From Pantoea sp. Ep11b (lineage in GTDB: Bacteria > Pseudomonadota > Gammaproteobacteria > Enterobacterales > Enterobacteriaceae), in contig NZ_CP160631.1 in assembly GCF_040783975.1 (NCBI RefSeq), positions 434,001 through 498,000 of the forward strand: a stretch of 64,000 nt of DNA, written 5' to 3'. Of the stretch, positions 16,148-26,558 are shown piece after piece. Below the pieces are notes generated by a model. It did no database searches. It was not told the origin of the DNA and was given only the letters and a program-made list of their open reading frames with translations. Every line of letters starts with the position of its first letter. Position 1 is the stretch's first letter. The position numbers were made by a program, and so were the translations under genes.

Positions 16148-16648
16148 ATGACGACGTTTGAAAAAATTACTGCGCTGCTGGATCAGCATCAGGCCAGCTA
16201 CCGGGTGGTAGAACATGCGGCGGTCGGGCAGACCGACCAGATCAGCGCGATACGCGGCAATGCGCTGAGCCAGGCGGCCAAGGCGATGGTGCTGGAGGTC
16301 GTGATGCCCGACGGTGCGCCATCGCGTCCGTTGCTGGCGATTGTGCCGGGCGACTGCCGGATCAATTTTAAAAGCGCGGCGCGCGCCATCGGCGGTAAAA
16401 AATCCTCTTTTGCCGATCCGGCAGAGGCGCAGGCGCTGACCGGCTGTGTGATGGGGGCGGTGCCGCCCTTTAGTTTTGATGACCGGCTGGCGCTGCGGGT
16501 GGATACGCGGCTGCAGCAGGCCGGCACGCTGTGGTTTAACGCGGGCGAGCTGGAGAGATCGATCGCGCTGGCGGTGGATGACTATTTTCGCATCGTGGGG
16601 GAGGCGTGCTGCGCTGATATCGCCACCCCGATCGCGATTACTGCCTGA
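16148..16648 (+). CDS. YbaK/ProX-family aminoacyl-tRNA deacylase-like protein
   Basis: A 166-residue protein with the YbaK/ProX editing fold. The substrate-pocket lysine lies in SQAAKAMVLEV, and GCVMGAVPPFSF is the second signature loop. Members hydrolyse mischarged tRNAs such as Ala- or Cys-tRNA(Pro). Inside a biosynthetic operon it could protect the producer by removing a toxic amino-acid analogue from tRNA. That is inference from position. The start at ATG 16148 follows a very strong GAGGAGAAGGGA site, and the GTG at 16127 is not needed. The next gene begins 21 bases later. Confidence 0.78.
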   Translation: MTTFEKITALLDQHQASYRVVEHAAVGQTDQISAIRGNALSQAAKAMVLEVVMPDGAPSRPLLAIVPGDCRINFKSAARAIGGKKSSFADPAEAQALTGCVMGAVPPFSFDDRLALRVDTRLQQAGTLWFNAGELERSIALAVDDYFRIVGEACCADIATPIAITA

Positions 16649-16669
16649 GGGCGGAACAAGGAGTTTCTG

Positions 16670-17578
16670 ATGTCGGTTAAAGATATGTTGTTAGCGTTGT
16701 GCGTCGTGGTGGCATGGGGCGTAAATTTTGTGGTGATCAAACTGGGGCTGCAGGGCATGCCACCTTTCCTGCTGGCCGGATTGCGTTTCACTCTGGTCGC
16801 GTTTCCCGCCATTTTCTTTGTGCGCCGTCCGCCGATCCCGCTGCGCTGGCTGGTGGTTTACGGGATGACCATCAGTTTTGGTCAGTTTGCCTTTCTGTTT
16901 CTGGCGATTCAGCTCGGTATGCCCGCCGGGCTGGCCTCGCTGGTGCTGCAGGCGCAGGCCTTTTTTACGCTGCTGCTGGGGGCGCTGCTGCTGGCGGAGA
17001 AACTGCGCTGGAATCACATCACCGGCATTATCATCGCCACGCTGGGGATGTTTATGCTGGCAACGTCGGGAATGGCCGGGCGGGTCAGCGCCGGGATTAC
17101 GCTGACCACGATGATGCTGACGCTGTCGGCGGCGCTCTCCTGGGGGCTGGGCAACATCACCAATAAGATCATTATGCGGAACCGCAGCGTGCCGATCATG
17201 TCGCTGGTGGTCTGGAGCGCGCTGGTGCCGATCCTGCCTTTCTTTGCCTGCTCGCTGCTGTTTGATGGTCAGGCCGCGATCGTGGATAGCCTGCTGCATA
17301 TCGACCTGCAGACCGTGCTGGCGCTCTGCTATCTGGCGTTTATTGCGACCGTGGTGGGCTACGCCATCTGGGGAAACCTACTGAGTCGCTACGAAACCTG
17401 GCGCGTTGCGCCGCTGTCGCTACTGGTGCCGGTGGTGGGGATCGTTACCGCGGCGCTGGTGCTGGATGAGCACCTCTCCGGGCAGCAGATGCTGGGGGCG
17501 CTGGTGATTATTCTGGGGCTGCTGATCAACGTGTTTGGTGGCGTGCTGGGGCAGCGTCTGGCGATGCGAACGCAGTAG
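16670..17578 (+). CDS. EamA/DMT-family transporter, probable exporter
   Basis: A 302-residue drug/metabolite transporter with ten predicted helices in two EamA repeats, starting MSVKDMLLALCVVVAWGVNF. It resembles RhaT/YdcZ-like and amino-acid-exporting EamA proteins such as EamA/YdeD, which exports cysteine metabolites. As last gene of the operon, 21 bases behind the deacylase gene with AAGGAG before its ATG, it is the natural exporter of the operon's product. A strong two-way terminator follows at 17646-17674 and closes the unit. Confidence 0.85.
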   Translation: MSVKDMLLALCVVVAWGVNFVVIKLGLQGMPPFLLAGLRFTLVAFPAIFFVRRPPIPLRWLVVYGMTISFGQFAFLFLAIQLGMPAGLASLVLQAQAFFTLLLGALLLAEKLRWNHITGIIIATLGMFMLATSGMAGRVSAGITLTTMMLTLSAALSWGLGNITNKIIMRNRSVPIMSLVVWSALVPILPFFACSLLFDGQAAIVDSLLHIDLQTVLALCYLAFIATVVGYAIWGNLLSRYETWRVAPLSLLVPVVGIVTAALVLDEHLSGQQMLGALVIILGLLINVFGGVLGQRLAMRTQ

Positions 17579-17645
17579 CCAGTTAACTATCGCCGCGGCG
17601 TCAACCCTCTGGGGCATGGCGTACAGGCCCCGCGCCCGCTGACAT

Positions 17646-17674
17646 AAAAAAAACGCCGCTAACGCGGCGTTTTT
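17646..17674. terminator. Bidirectional intrinsic terminator between EamA gene and ibpA
   Basis: ACGCCGC and GCGGCGT form a stem with loop TAAC. It is preceded by a run of A and followed by a run of T, so it can stop transcription on both strands, serving the convergent EamA-transporter and ibpA genes. Confidence 0.85.
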
Positions 17675-17698
17675 CATCGTGCTCTCTGACTCACACGA

Positions 17699-18115
17699 TT
17701 ACTTCAGAATCTCAATACGGCGTGGTTTCGCCTCTTCCGGCACCAGACGTTCAAGGTCGATGCTCAGCAGACCATTTTCGAGACGGGCGTCGCGGACCAC
17801 GATGTGGTCGGCGAGCTGGAATTTGCGCTCGAAGTTGCGTTCGGCAATGCCCTGATACAGGTATTTGCGCTCGGCCTGCTCTTCAGGATGAGCACCCCGC
17901 ACCGTCAGCACGTTATCGTGCGCCGTGATATCCAGTTCGCTCTGAGAAAAACCGGCCACCGCAATCGTGATGCGATAGTGGTTTTCATCGACCAGTTCTA
18001 CGTTATAAGGAGGATAGCCGCCGTTGCTCTGATTCTGGTTAGATTCGAGCAGGTTAAACAGGCGATCAAAACCGATAGCAGAGCGATAAAGTGGGGTGAG
18101 ATCAAAATTACGCAT
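17699..18115 (-). CDS. ibpA: Small heat-shock protein IbpA
   Basis: A 138-residue alpha-crystallin-type holdase that binds aggregating proteins and passes them to DnaK and ClpB. It starts [20 protein letters not shown] and ends in PRRIEILK, carrying the I-x-I/L type C-terminal motif. It matches E. coli IbpA closely. An upstream frame to 18181 includes the untranslated leader, so ATG 18115 with AGGAG is chosen. No ibpB follows: the next gene downstream is on the other strand. Loss of ibpB is a known trait of Erwiniaceae. Expression is controlled by a sigma-32 promoter and a leader thermometer. Confidence 0.95.
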   Translation of the reverse strand: MRNFDLTPLYRSAIGFDRLFNLLESNQNQSNGGYPPYNVELVDENHYRITIAVAGFSQSELDITAHDNVLTVRGAHPEEQAERKYLYQGIAERNFERKFQLADHIVVRDARLENGLLSIDLERLVPEEAKPRRIEILK

Positions 18116-18145
18116 ATTAAGACTCCTGAAATTCAGCAAGTTTTG
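18116..18145 (-). promoter_or_regulatory. ROSE-type RNA thermometer hairpin in the ibpA leader
   Basis: On the minus strand the leader ends TTGCTGAATTTCAGGAGTC just before the start codon. The TTGCT segment can pair with the AGGAG ribosome site, which is the conserved closing hairpin of ROSE elements before enterobacterial ibpA. Heat would melt the stem and expose the site. The whole leader, back to about 18215, probably folds as a multi-stem ROSE element. Confidence 0.8.
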
Positions 18146-18221
18146 GCAACCTTCCACTATTGGACAGGCTGGATACGGCACCTCATCCTCCCTTACGGCA
18201 ACGATGAGTGCGTCCGTACAC

Positions 18222-18252
18222 TAAAAATGGGTATCAGAAGGGGATTTTCAAG
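18222..18252 (-). promoter_or_regulatory. Sigma-32 heat-shock promoter of ibpA
   Basis: On the minus strand CTTGAAA (18252-18246) and CCCATTTTTA (18231-18222) are separated by 14 bases. This is an excellent match to the RpoH consensus CTTGAAA...CCCCATNT, and lies about 105 bases before the ibpA start codon. Confidence 0.88.
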
Positions 18253-18405
18253 AGGGCAAAACGCAATTTTTTTCGCCAATCTGAGGAAATGACATACACT
18301 CAGGATTACTTTTGCCAGACCCGAACGGACTTCGCCCCAGAGTGTTGACGTTGTCTGGCAGGCCAACTCAGCCAGGCTTCTGCCATGACTGAAGGGATGA
18401 TGATA

Positions 18406-18774
18406 ATGAAATTGTTGAAGACCTTACCTCTGGCTGGAATGATTTGCTGCACAATGGCGACAACCGGCTGCTCCAGCATGATGTCTCACACCGGTGCCAG
18501 TCAGGGCTACTATCCGGGCACCCGCGCCAGCGCCGGTATGCTGACTGACGATCAGACCAGCTGGGCGCTGAAGCCGCTGGCGTTAATCGATCTGCCTTTC
18601 TCTGCCGTGCTGGATACGCTGCTGCTGCCGTGGGACTACTATCGCAGCGACAGAGATAAAACGCTCGACTCGCCGCGGGAACGCATCCTGCAGAGTGAAA
18701 GGCTGGCGCACACTCAGGAGAGCCTGGCGCAGGCGCAGCCGATGCCCGCTATGGCGTCTCAGCCGCAACCGTAA
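18406..18774 (+). CDS. yidQ: YceK/YidQ-family lipoprotein
   Basis: A 122-residue lipoprotein. It has a short signal and a lipobox ending at the cysteine in ATTGCSSMMSHTG. The core YPGTRASAGMLTDDQTSW...LPFSAVLDTLLLPWDYYR is diagnostic of the DUF1375 (YceK/YidQ) family. Its function is unknown. It lies divergently upstream of ibpA, as in E. coli. Several in-frame ATGs exist from 18385; 18406 gives the tightest signal peptide and is 9 bases after GAAGGG. Its 3' end overlaps yidR by 26 bases on the opposite strand. Confidence 0.85.
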   Translation: MKLLKTLPLAGMICCTMATTGCSSMMSHTGASQGYYPGTRASAGMLTDDQTSWALKPLALIDLPFSAVLDTLLLPWDYYRSDRDKTLDSPRERILQSERLAHTQESLAQAQPMPAMASQPQP

Positions 18775-20008
18775 AGAGCTGACGCCAGCCCGCAACCTCG
18801 CGCATAAAGGCAATCTGACAGCCGTCCGGTGACCAGACCACCGCGTCCCCTGACGGCGCATCCTCCGTGCGGGGTGTCAGCCGCTGACACGCGCCGCTCT
18901 CCACATCACATCGCATGACACTGTTATCACAGATAAAGGCGATCGCCTCTCCGTCTGGATGCCAGCTGAAAGCGGACTGGATGCTGTGGCTGAGACGGGT
19001 GATCTGTCGCGGCTCGCCGCCCTGGGGTGACACCGTCCAGAGCTGAATAGTCTGCCCGGCATCCGCCATCAGAAACGCAATCTGGCGACCATCGGGCGCA
19101 GAACGCAGCCAGTGGCGCGGCTGCAACGCGACGCCTCTGCTGTGCGTCAGACGGCGCTGCTGAACACCGGCCGGTGGCGCAGGCAACTGCTGGCTGCTGC
19201 CCTCCAGCGGCTGCTCGCCGGGACGGGCGTAATCCTCCAGCGCCTCAGGCAGATCGACAATAAAGATTTCAGGGCACTTTTCGCCCTGCGCCGTCAGCGT
19301 GTCGCCAATAAAGGCGATGGCCCAGCGCTGCCAGCTGCCATCCGCTTTCTGATAGCCCCGTTCGCCGATCCAGCACTCTTCATAGGCCCGGTTAATCTGA
19401 TCGCTGCCGGGTTCCGGGTCCGCCTGCGTCTGGCTGACCAGCAGGCAGAAATAGCTGCCGTCATATTCGCGCGGATGCTGTTTTTCGGGCCTCACGGCGC
19501 GCAGCGGCACGGCGATGCCAACGTTGCGCAGATCGAGACGACGGTCCCGCTCATGCATCACATGGTCATTGTAGGTAAAGCTCAGGCGCGAACCGTCCGG
19601 GCTGAAGACGTGGACATGCGAGCCGCCGCGCAAGGCGCCGGGCGTGAAGGGTGGCGTGATATCGCAGGCATCCAGATTGATCGCCGCGCCGTTCTGCACG
19701 ATGACGCCACGCCGGTGGTGGAAGTCATACTGCCAGCTGGCATCGGGATGTTCGGGGCCGTGAATGCAGACGTAGCGCGGCGGCAGATCCGGGCTGACGG
19801 TCACCACCCCGACGTGGGCTCCGTGCTGCGCCCGATAGAGCACCTCCACCTCCCCGGTCATCACATTGACGCGCTCGATGGTCTGGCTGGTAAATGACGC
19901 GCCAGAGGGACGCACGTCAAAGGCCAGCCACTGGCTGTCGGCTGTCCAGACATTGATATTGGTGAGCTGGTGCTGACGGGCAGCAAAGGTGATCTGTTTT
20001 TCTGACAT
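18749..20008 (-). CDS. yidR: YidR, DUF3748 family protein with Tol-B-like propeller
   Basis: A 419-residue protein corresponding to E. coli YidR. WD40/TolB-like propeller blades are visible in HVFSPDGSRLSFTYND, RSAPDGRQIAFLMADAGQ, SWHPDGEAIAFICDN and VWSPDGCQIAFMREVAGW. No signal peptide is seen, so it is probably cytoplasmic. The role is unknown. A TTG at 20041 would extend it by 11 residues, but ATG 20008 (MSEKQITFAARQHQLTN) fits the family better. yidA follows upstream on the same strand, giving the E. coli-like yidQ/yidR/yidA neighbourhood. Confidence 0.88.
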   Translation of the reverse strand: MSEKQITFAARQHQLTNINVWTADSQWLAFDVRPSGASFTSQTIERVNVMTGEVEVLYRAQHGAHVGVVTVSPDLPPRYVCIHGPEHPDASWQYDFHHRRGVIVQNGAAINLDACDITPPFTPGALRGGSHVHVFSPDGSRLSFTYNDHVMHERDRRLDLRNVGIAVPLRAVRPEKQHPREYDGSYFCLLVSQTQADPEPGSDQINRAYEECWIGERGYQKADGSWQRWAIAFIGDTLTAQGEKCPEIFIVDLPEALEDYARPGEQPLEGSSQQLPAPPAGVQQRRLTHSRGVALQPRHWLRSAPDGRQIAFLMADAGQTIQLWTVSPQGGEPRQITRLSHSIQSAFSWHPDGEAIAFICDNSVMRCDVESGACQRLTPRTEDAPSGDAVVWSPDGCQIAFMREVAGWRQLFTVAAETP

Positions 20009-20083
20009 GATGAAACCCGCGGAGAAAGAGTTGCCCGACAAATTACGCGATTCTGTTTTGCGGTGCAGCTTTTTTACCGGATT

Positions 20084-20110
20084 AAAAAGGCCGGGCGCGC
20101 GTGGCCCGGC
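20084..20110 (-). terminator. Intrinsic terminator of yidA
   Basis: GCCGGGC and GCCCGGC pair around a 7-base loop. On the minus strand the stem is followed by a short T-run (the A-run at 20084-20088), 15 bases after the yidA stop. Confidence 0.75.
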
Positions 20111-20124
20111 AGAGCGCAGGGGCG

Positions 20125-20934
20125 TTACAGCACCAGCTCTTCAATGGCATGCGCAACGCCATCTTCCATATTGGTTCGGGTAATAAACTGGGCGATCTGT
20201 TTGACCGAATCGATGGCATTGCCCATTGCGACGCCCGTTCCGGCGTACTCGATCATCGCCAGGTCATTCTCCTGATCGCCAATCGCCATCACCTCTTCCT
20301 GCTTCAGGCCGAGTTTTTCTGCCAGCATTCTGACGCCCTGACCTTTGTTCACCCGACGGTCGAGGATTTCGAGGTAATAGGGGGCGCTCTTCAGGATGGT
20401 GTAGGTCTGCTTAGCCTGTTCAGGCAGGCGGGCAATCGCCGCATCGAGCAGGGCAGGTCGATCGATCATCATTAATTTCGGGAAGCGCATGGCCCGATCC
20501 ATCTCCTCCACGGCGCGATAGCGCACCGGAATACCGGTCAGGCTCGCCTCGTGGATGGTGAATTCACTGATGTCTTTGTTGGGGGTGTAGAGATGGGATT
20601 TATCGAACGCCTGAAAATGGACGCCAAGTTCACGCGCCAGCTTCTCAACGTAGAGATAGTCGTCAAAGGTCAGGGTCACTTCCGCCACGCAGTCGCCATT
20701 TTCAGCCTGATGAACCAGCGCACCGTTGTTGCTGATCGCGTACTGGCCGGGCACCTGCATATCCAGCTCCATCAGATAGCGCTGGATGCCGACAAACGGC
20801 CGGCCCGTGGTCAGCACAATCGCCACCCCCTTCTCACGGGCGCGATCCAGGGCAGATTTCACCCCTGGCGTGATCTCATGTTGCGGATTGAGCAGGGTGC
20901 CATCCATGTCGATAGCGATCAATTTAATAGCCAT
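20125..20934 (-). CDS. yidA: HAD-superfamily sugar phosphatase YidA (Cof type)
   Basis: A 269-residue HAD hydrolase of the Cof/IIB subfamily. It has the nucleophile motif IDMDGTLL near residue 8, the Ser/Thr motif VLTTGRPF, and the C-terminal Lys and metal site in KLGLKQEEVMAIGDQENDLAM. E. coli YidA dephosphorylates sugar phosphates, including alpha-D-glucose 1-phosphate and erythrose 4-phosphate. The gene lies between yidR and a YhcH-family gene, close to gyrB, as in other enterobacteria. Confidence 0.94.
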   Translation of the reverse strand: MAIKLIAIDMDGTLLNPQHEITPGVKSALDRAREKGVAIVLTTGRPFVGIQRYLMELDMQVPGQYAISNNGALVHQAENGDCVAEVTLTFDDYLYVEKLARELGVHFQAFDKSHLYTPNKDISEFTIHEASLTGIPVRYRAVEEMDRAMRFPKLMMIDRPALLDAAIARLPEQAKQTYTILKSAPYYLEILDRRVNKGQGVRMLAEKLGLKQEEVMAIGDQENDLAMIEYAGTGVAMGNAIDSVKQIAQFITRTNMEDGVAHAIEELVL

Positions 20935-21033
20935 AGAGTCCTCGTTGCGTCTGGGTTTTACTCAATGCTAGCGCGATTCAGCGCACATTGACCAGTTTCA
21001 TGGCAGGCGGGAACGGCACCCTGGTCGCCAGGG

Positions 21034-21513
21034 TCAGGCGGTAAAGAGATCGCGATGGATTTTAATCACCGCTTTTCGGATAGTTGCCGGTTCGCCAGGC
21101 GCGCAGCAGGGGCGGTGAATGTCGTGCGGGAAGAAGAGGGCGAACATGCCGGGCATCAGCGTAATCACCGACTCGTTCAGCGTCTTCTGGTAAAACACCA
21201 CGTCGCGCTGCCGGGCAAAATCTTCGGTGATCTGTTGATCGGGGTGGGCGCGGGCTACCCCGATGTTCTCGGTGCCTGCCAGCAGATACTGGATATCGAT
21301 GTAGTTAAAGTGCGACTCCGCACGGCGCGCGCTGGCCGGTTCGGTCATCATCTCCTGCACCAGACAGAACATTTTGTCGTCGGGCAGGATCGCATATTTC
21401 CCGGTTTCCAGCTGGCTGAAATCTGTGCCGGCAATCCAGCTTATCGCCTGATCAACGACCGGATGAAAGGCGTGACGTTCTCTGTCCCAGTCGTGACGAT
21501 CGCAAACAATCAT
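21034..21513 (-). CDS. YhcH/YjgK/YiaL family protein (beta-galactosidase small-subunit-like)
   Basis: A 159-residue cupin-like protein of the EbgC/YhcH/NanQ family. The family segments SHFNYIDIQYLLAGTENIG, VFYQKTLNESVITLMPGMFALFFPHDIHRPCC and a C-terminal lysine-rich KAVIKIH are present. The His residues in PHDIH and the Glu/His before it are the expected metal ligands. Members act on anomeric forms of sugars or sialic acid, or as a small subunit of Ebg beta-galactosidase, so the substrate here is uncertain. ATG 21513 with AGGGAG upstream is chosen over 21555. It is probably an inserted gene between yidA and gyrB. Confidence 0.8.
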   Translation of the reverse strand: MIVCDRHDWDRERHAFHPVVDQAISWIAGTDFSQLETGKYAILPDDKMFCLVQEMMTEPASARRAESHFNYIDIQYLLAGTENIGVARAHPDQQITEDFARQRDVVFYQKTLNESVITLMPGMFALFFPHDIHRPCCAPGEPATIRKAVIKIHRDLFTA

Positions 21514-21656
21514 GGTGTAACTCCCTGTTATGAAGTGTGCGCCGGAAGAGCGCAAAGAGAGGCAAGAGTAAGGGAGCTGACCAGGTTAAAACGTGATCGG
21601 GATCGCAGCGCGCAGGCGGCGGGGCGGGCGCATCCGGGTTTCCGCCCGTATGGCAC

Positions 21657-21687
21657 AAAAAAAAGGCCATCACCAAAGTGATGGCCT
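21657..21687 (-). terminator. Intrinsic terminator of gyrB
   Basis: AGGCCATCAC and GTGATGGCCT pair around CAAA, with a run of eight A at 21657-21664 that gives a T-run on the minus strand, 20 bases beyond the gyrB stop. Confidence 0.88.
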
Positions 21688-21706
21688 GTGCGACAGGGGC
21701 TGTCGG

Positions 21707-24133
<2,427 letters not shown>

Positions 24134-25219
24134 TTAATCTTCAGGTTGAACCGCTATTTTACCCTGTTCCACGCGGAACATCTTGCCCTTTTCGTCGCTC
24201 ATGTCGATTACATGTCCGGCCGAAATGGCGCTGACAAAGACCTGAGCCCGGGTGGCTTTTAACCGCTCCGCCAGCAGGCGTCGGCGGCTTTCATCCAGCT
24301 CAGAAGCAAAGTCATCAATGAGGTAAATACAGCGGCGTCCGCTCTGGCTTGTCAGGAACTCGCCCTGTGCCAGACGCAATGCACACATGAGCAGTTTTAA
24401 CTGCCCGCGTGAGAGTAAATCTTCTACCGGCGTCCCTTCAGCCCGGATACGGAAATCGGCCTTATGCGGGCCGCTGGCGGTATAGGTCAGCGCGCGATCG
24501 CGCTCGAAGTTACGTTCCAGCAGTTCGCCATAGTCGCTCTCCTTATCCCAGCCGCGCTGGAAAGAGAAGCGCAGCTCAAATTCCGGCAGGAACTGGCTGC
24601 AGGTGGCGGTGATCTCCGCCGAAATGGCCGCGCTGTATTCTGCGCGCCACTGGCTGATCTGTTCCGCCAGCGGAACCAGCTCCTGATCCCAGGGGCGGAT
24701 CTGACTGTAGCGTGAGACCTGGCGCAGCGCGGCGTTTCGCTGCTTGAGCAGACGACGCAGATTGTTCCAGGCGTTAAAAAAACCGGGCGTGTTGTGAAAA
24801 CAGCCCCAGTCGACATAGGCTCTGCGGTATTTGGGGCCGCCATTGAGCAGACTGAAGCCTTCCGGCGTAATCAGCTGCATCGGCAGCAGCTGCGCCAGCT
24901 CCGCGACCTTGTGACCATCGCTGCCGTCAATGCGCACCTTGCTGTCACCGGCGCGGTTTTTGGTCAGCCCGACTGAAATCTCCCGCTCTTTGCTCTCCAG
25001 CCGTCCGTGCAGCACGAACGCCGCCTCGTCGTGACGAATGACGCGGCCCGCCTGCAGGCTGCGAAACGACCGGCCATGCCCCAGCGTATGAATGGCTTCT
25101 AACACACTGGTTTTACCGCTGCCGTTGACCCCAACCAGAAAGTTAAAGCCCGGCGCCAGCTGCAGGTCAGCCTGCTCGATATTACGAAAATCTTTGATAA
25201 GAAGGCGGGTTAAAGCCAT
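24134..25219 (-). CDS. recF: DNA replication and repair protein RecF
   Basis: An SMC-like ATPase that, with RecO and RecR, loads RecA at gaps. 361 residues: Walker [18 protein letters not shown] near residue 30, the signature [18 protein letters not shown], and Walker [18 protein letters not shown]. It is highly similar to enterobacterial RecF. It lies 18 bases before gyrB, but 234 bases after the dnaN stop. In E. coli recF starts directly at the dnaN end, so the spacing is unusual. Confidence 0.97.
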   Translation of the reverse strand: MALTRLLIKDFRNIEQADLQLAPGFNFLVGVNGSGKTSVLEAIHTLGHGRSFRSLQAGRVIRHDEAAFVLHGRLESKEREISVGLTKNRAGDSKVRIDGSDGHKVAELAQLLPMQLITPEGFSLLNGGPKYRRAYVDWGCFHNTPGFFNAWNNLRRLLKQRNAALRQVSRYSQIRPWDQELVPLAEQISQWRAEYSAAISAEITATCSQFLPEFELRFSFQRGWDKESDYGELLERNFERDRALTYTASGPHKADFRIRAEGTPVEDLLSRGQLKLLMCALRLAQGEFLTSQSGRRCIYLIDDFASELDESRRRLLAERLKATRAQVFVSAISAGHVIDMSDEKGKMFRVEQGKIAVQPED

Positions 25220-25453
25220 GAATCAGTCCAGCGTGAAGGGCAGTGATCGGGATGAAATGAGCTTTGCCTTGTCACATTCCAGGACGTCGATGCCGGGGCA
25301 GGGTTTGCCCGGTATCGACGTCACCAGGTCGACAGCGTCGCCGTGATGTTGCGCCCCGCCAGCACACCGCCACCGGCGCGTACTGACGTACGTGAGGATG
25401 ACGAACACTGCCGGGGCACAACACAGGAAGTAAGCCAGGCCGACAGATACCAC
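25220..25453 (-). other. Unusual 234-base dnaN-recF spacer with an open frame
   Basis: The spacer is GC-rich. On the minus strand it is open from a GTG directly after the dnaN TAG (25453) to a TGA at 25225-25223, 76 codons, in the same frame as dnaN. The first third of that frame is hydrophobic (VGLAYFLCCAPAVFVILTYV), and the rest has no pattern I recognise. It has no separate ribosome site beyond a weak TAGGTGG. I treat it as non-coding or doubtful, with the inverted repeat at 25283-25322 as its main feature. Confidence 0.4.
25283..25322. repeat. Long imperfect inverted repeat between dnaN and recF
   Basis: GACGTCGAT at 25283-25291 pairs with ATCGACGTC at 25314-25322. The inner GCCGGGGCA and TGCCCGGT continue the stem with one bulge and one G-T pair, giving about 17 pairs around a 5-base loop. 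It is too long to be chance and lacks a T-run on either strand. It may be a palindromic extragenic element or an mRNA-processing stem. Confidence 0.7.
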
Positions 25454-26554
25454 CTACAGGCGCATGGGCATCACGACATAGGCTGCGGCGGGACTCGCCA
25501 CATCCTCAATCTGCACGCTCGACACGGAGTCGGTCAGCAGCAGACGGACGTTTTCGCACTTCAGCGCGTTCAGCACATCCAGCACGTAACTGACGTTAAA
25601 GCCGATTTCCAGTTCGGTGCCGTTGTAGCTGACATCCAGCATCTCTTCCGCTTCTTCCTGTTCAGGGTTATTTGCGGTGATCTTCAGCTGATTTTCGGTG
25701 ATATAGAGGCGAACACCGCGGAACTTCTCGTTAGAGAGGATCGCAGCACGCGCAAAGGCCTGCTTAAGCAGATCGCAGCCCGCTTCCAGCGCTTTGTCCG
25801 GGTTTTTCGGCAATACGCGGCGATAATCAGGGAAACGACCATCCACCAGCTTGGAGGTAAAGATATAGTCGCCGACGTGCGCCCGGATATTGCTGCCGCC
25901 AATCTGCACCTGCAGCGGCGTCTCGCCGCCATCCAGCAGTCGCAGCAGCTCAATCACCCCTTTGCGCGGCACAATGACAGAATGGCTCGGCAGCGCCTGA
26001 CCAATCGGCATCGAGCAGACGGCCAGACGGTGACCATCGGTCGCCACGGTACGCAGCTCTTCCCCTTCGGTTTCAAACATCATGCCGTTGAGGTAGTAAC
26101 GCACATCCTGATGCGCCATTGAGAACTGGGTCGCTTCGATCAGCCGTTTCAGCGTTGCCTGTGGCAGGGTAAATTCCACCTCGCTCTGCCAGTCGTCCAG
26201 ATTCGGGAAGTCACTGGCGGGCAGCGTCGACAGGGAAAAACGGCTGCGGCCAGAACGCACCAGCATACGATCGCCTTCCAGCGCCAGCGTAATTTCTGCG
26301 CCATCCGGCAATCCGCGACAGATATCCAGGAATTTCCGGGCCGGAACGGTGGTGGCACCCGGTTCGTGCGCCTGGGTCAGCGCCACGCGCGCGACCATTT
26401 CCATTTCCAGATCGGTACCGGTCAGCAACAGCGAACCTTCAGTGACCTGCAGCAGCAGGTTGCCGAGGATTGGCAGCGTCGGTCGACCACCCAGTGGGCC
26501 ACTTACTTGTTGCAGCGGCTTCAGCAGCTGCTCACGTTCAACAATAAATTTCAT
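25454..26554 (-). CDS. dnaN: DNA polymerase III sliding clamp, beta subunit
   Basis: The processivity clamp of the replicase: 366 residues, identical in length to E. coli DnaN, from MKFIVEREQLLKPLQQVSG to YVVMPMRL. Three repeated clamp domains and the partner-binding pocket residues near the C-terminal MPMRL are recognisable. The longer frame to 26689 runs into dnaA and is rejected. It starts 4 bases after the dnaA stop, so the two are cotranscribed. Confidence 0.98.
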   Translation of the reverse strand: MKFIVEREQLLKPLQQVSGPLGGRPTLPILGNLLLQVTEGSLLLTGTDLEMEMVARVALTQAHEPGATTVPARKFLDICRGLPDGAEITLALEGDRMLVRSGRSRFSLSTLPASDFPNLDDWQSEVEFTLPQATLKRLIEATQFSMAHQDVRYYLNGMMFETEGEELRTVATDGHRLAVCSMPIGQALPSHSVIVPRKGVIELLRLLDGGETPLQVQIGGSNIRAHVGDYIFTSKLVDGRFPDYRRVLPKNPDKALEAGCDLLKQAFARAAILSNEKFRGVRLYITENQLKITANNPEQEEAEEMLDVSYNGTELEIGFNVSYVLDVLNALKCENVRLLLTDSVSSVQIEDVASPAAAYVVMPMRL

Positions 26555-26558
26555 AGCG

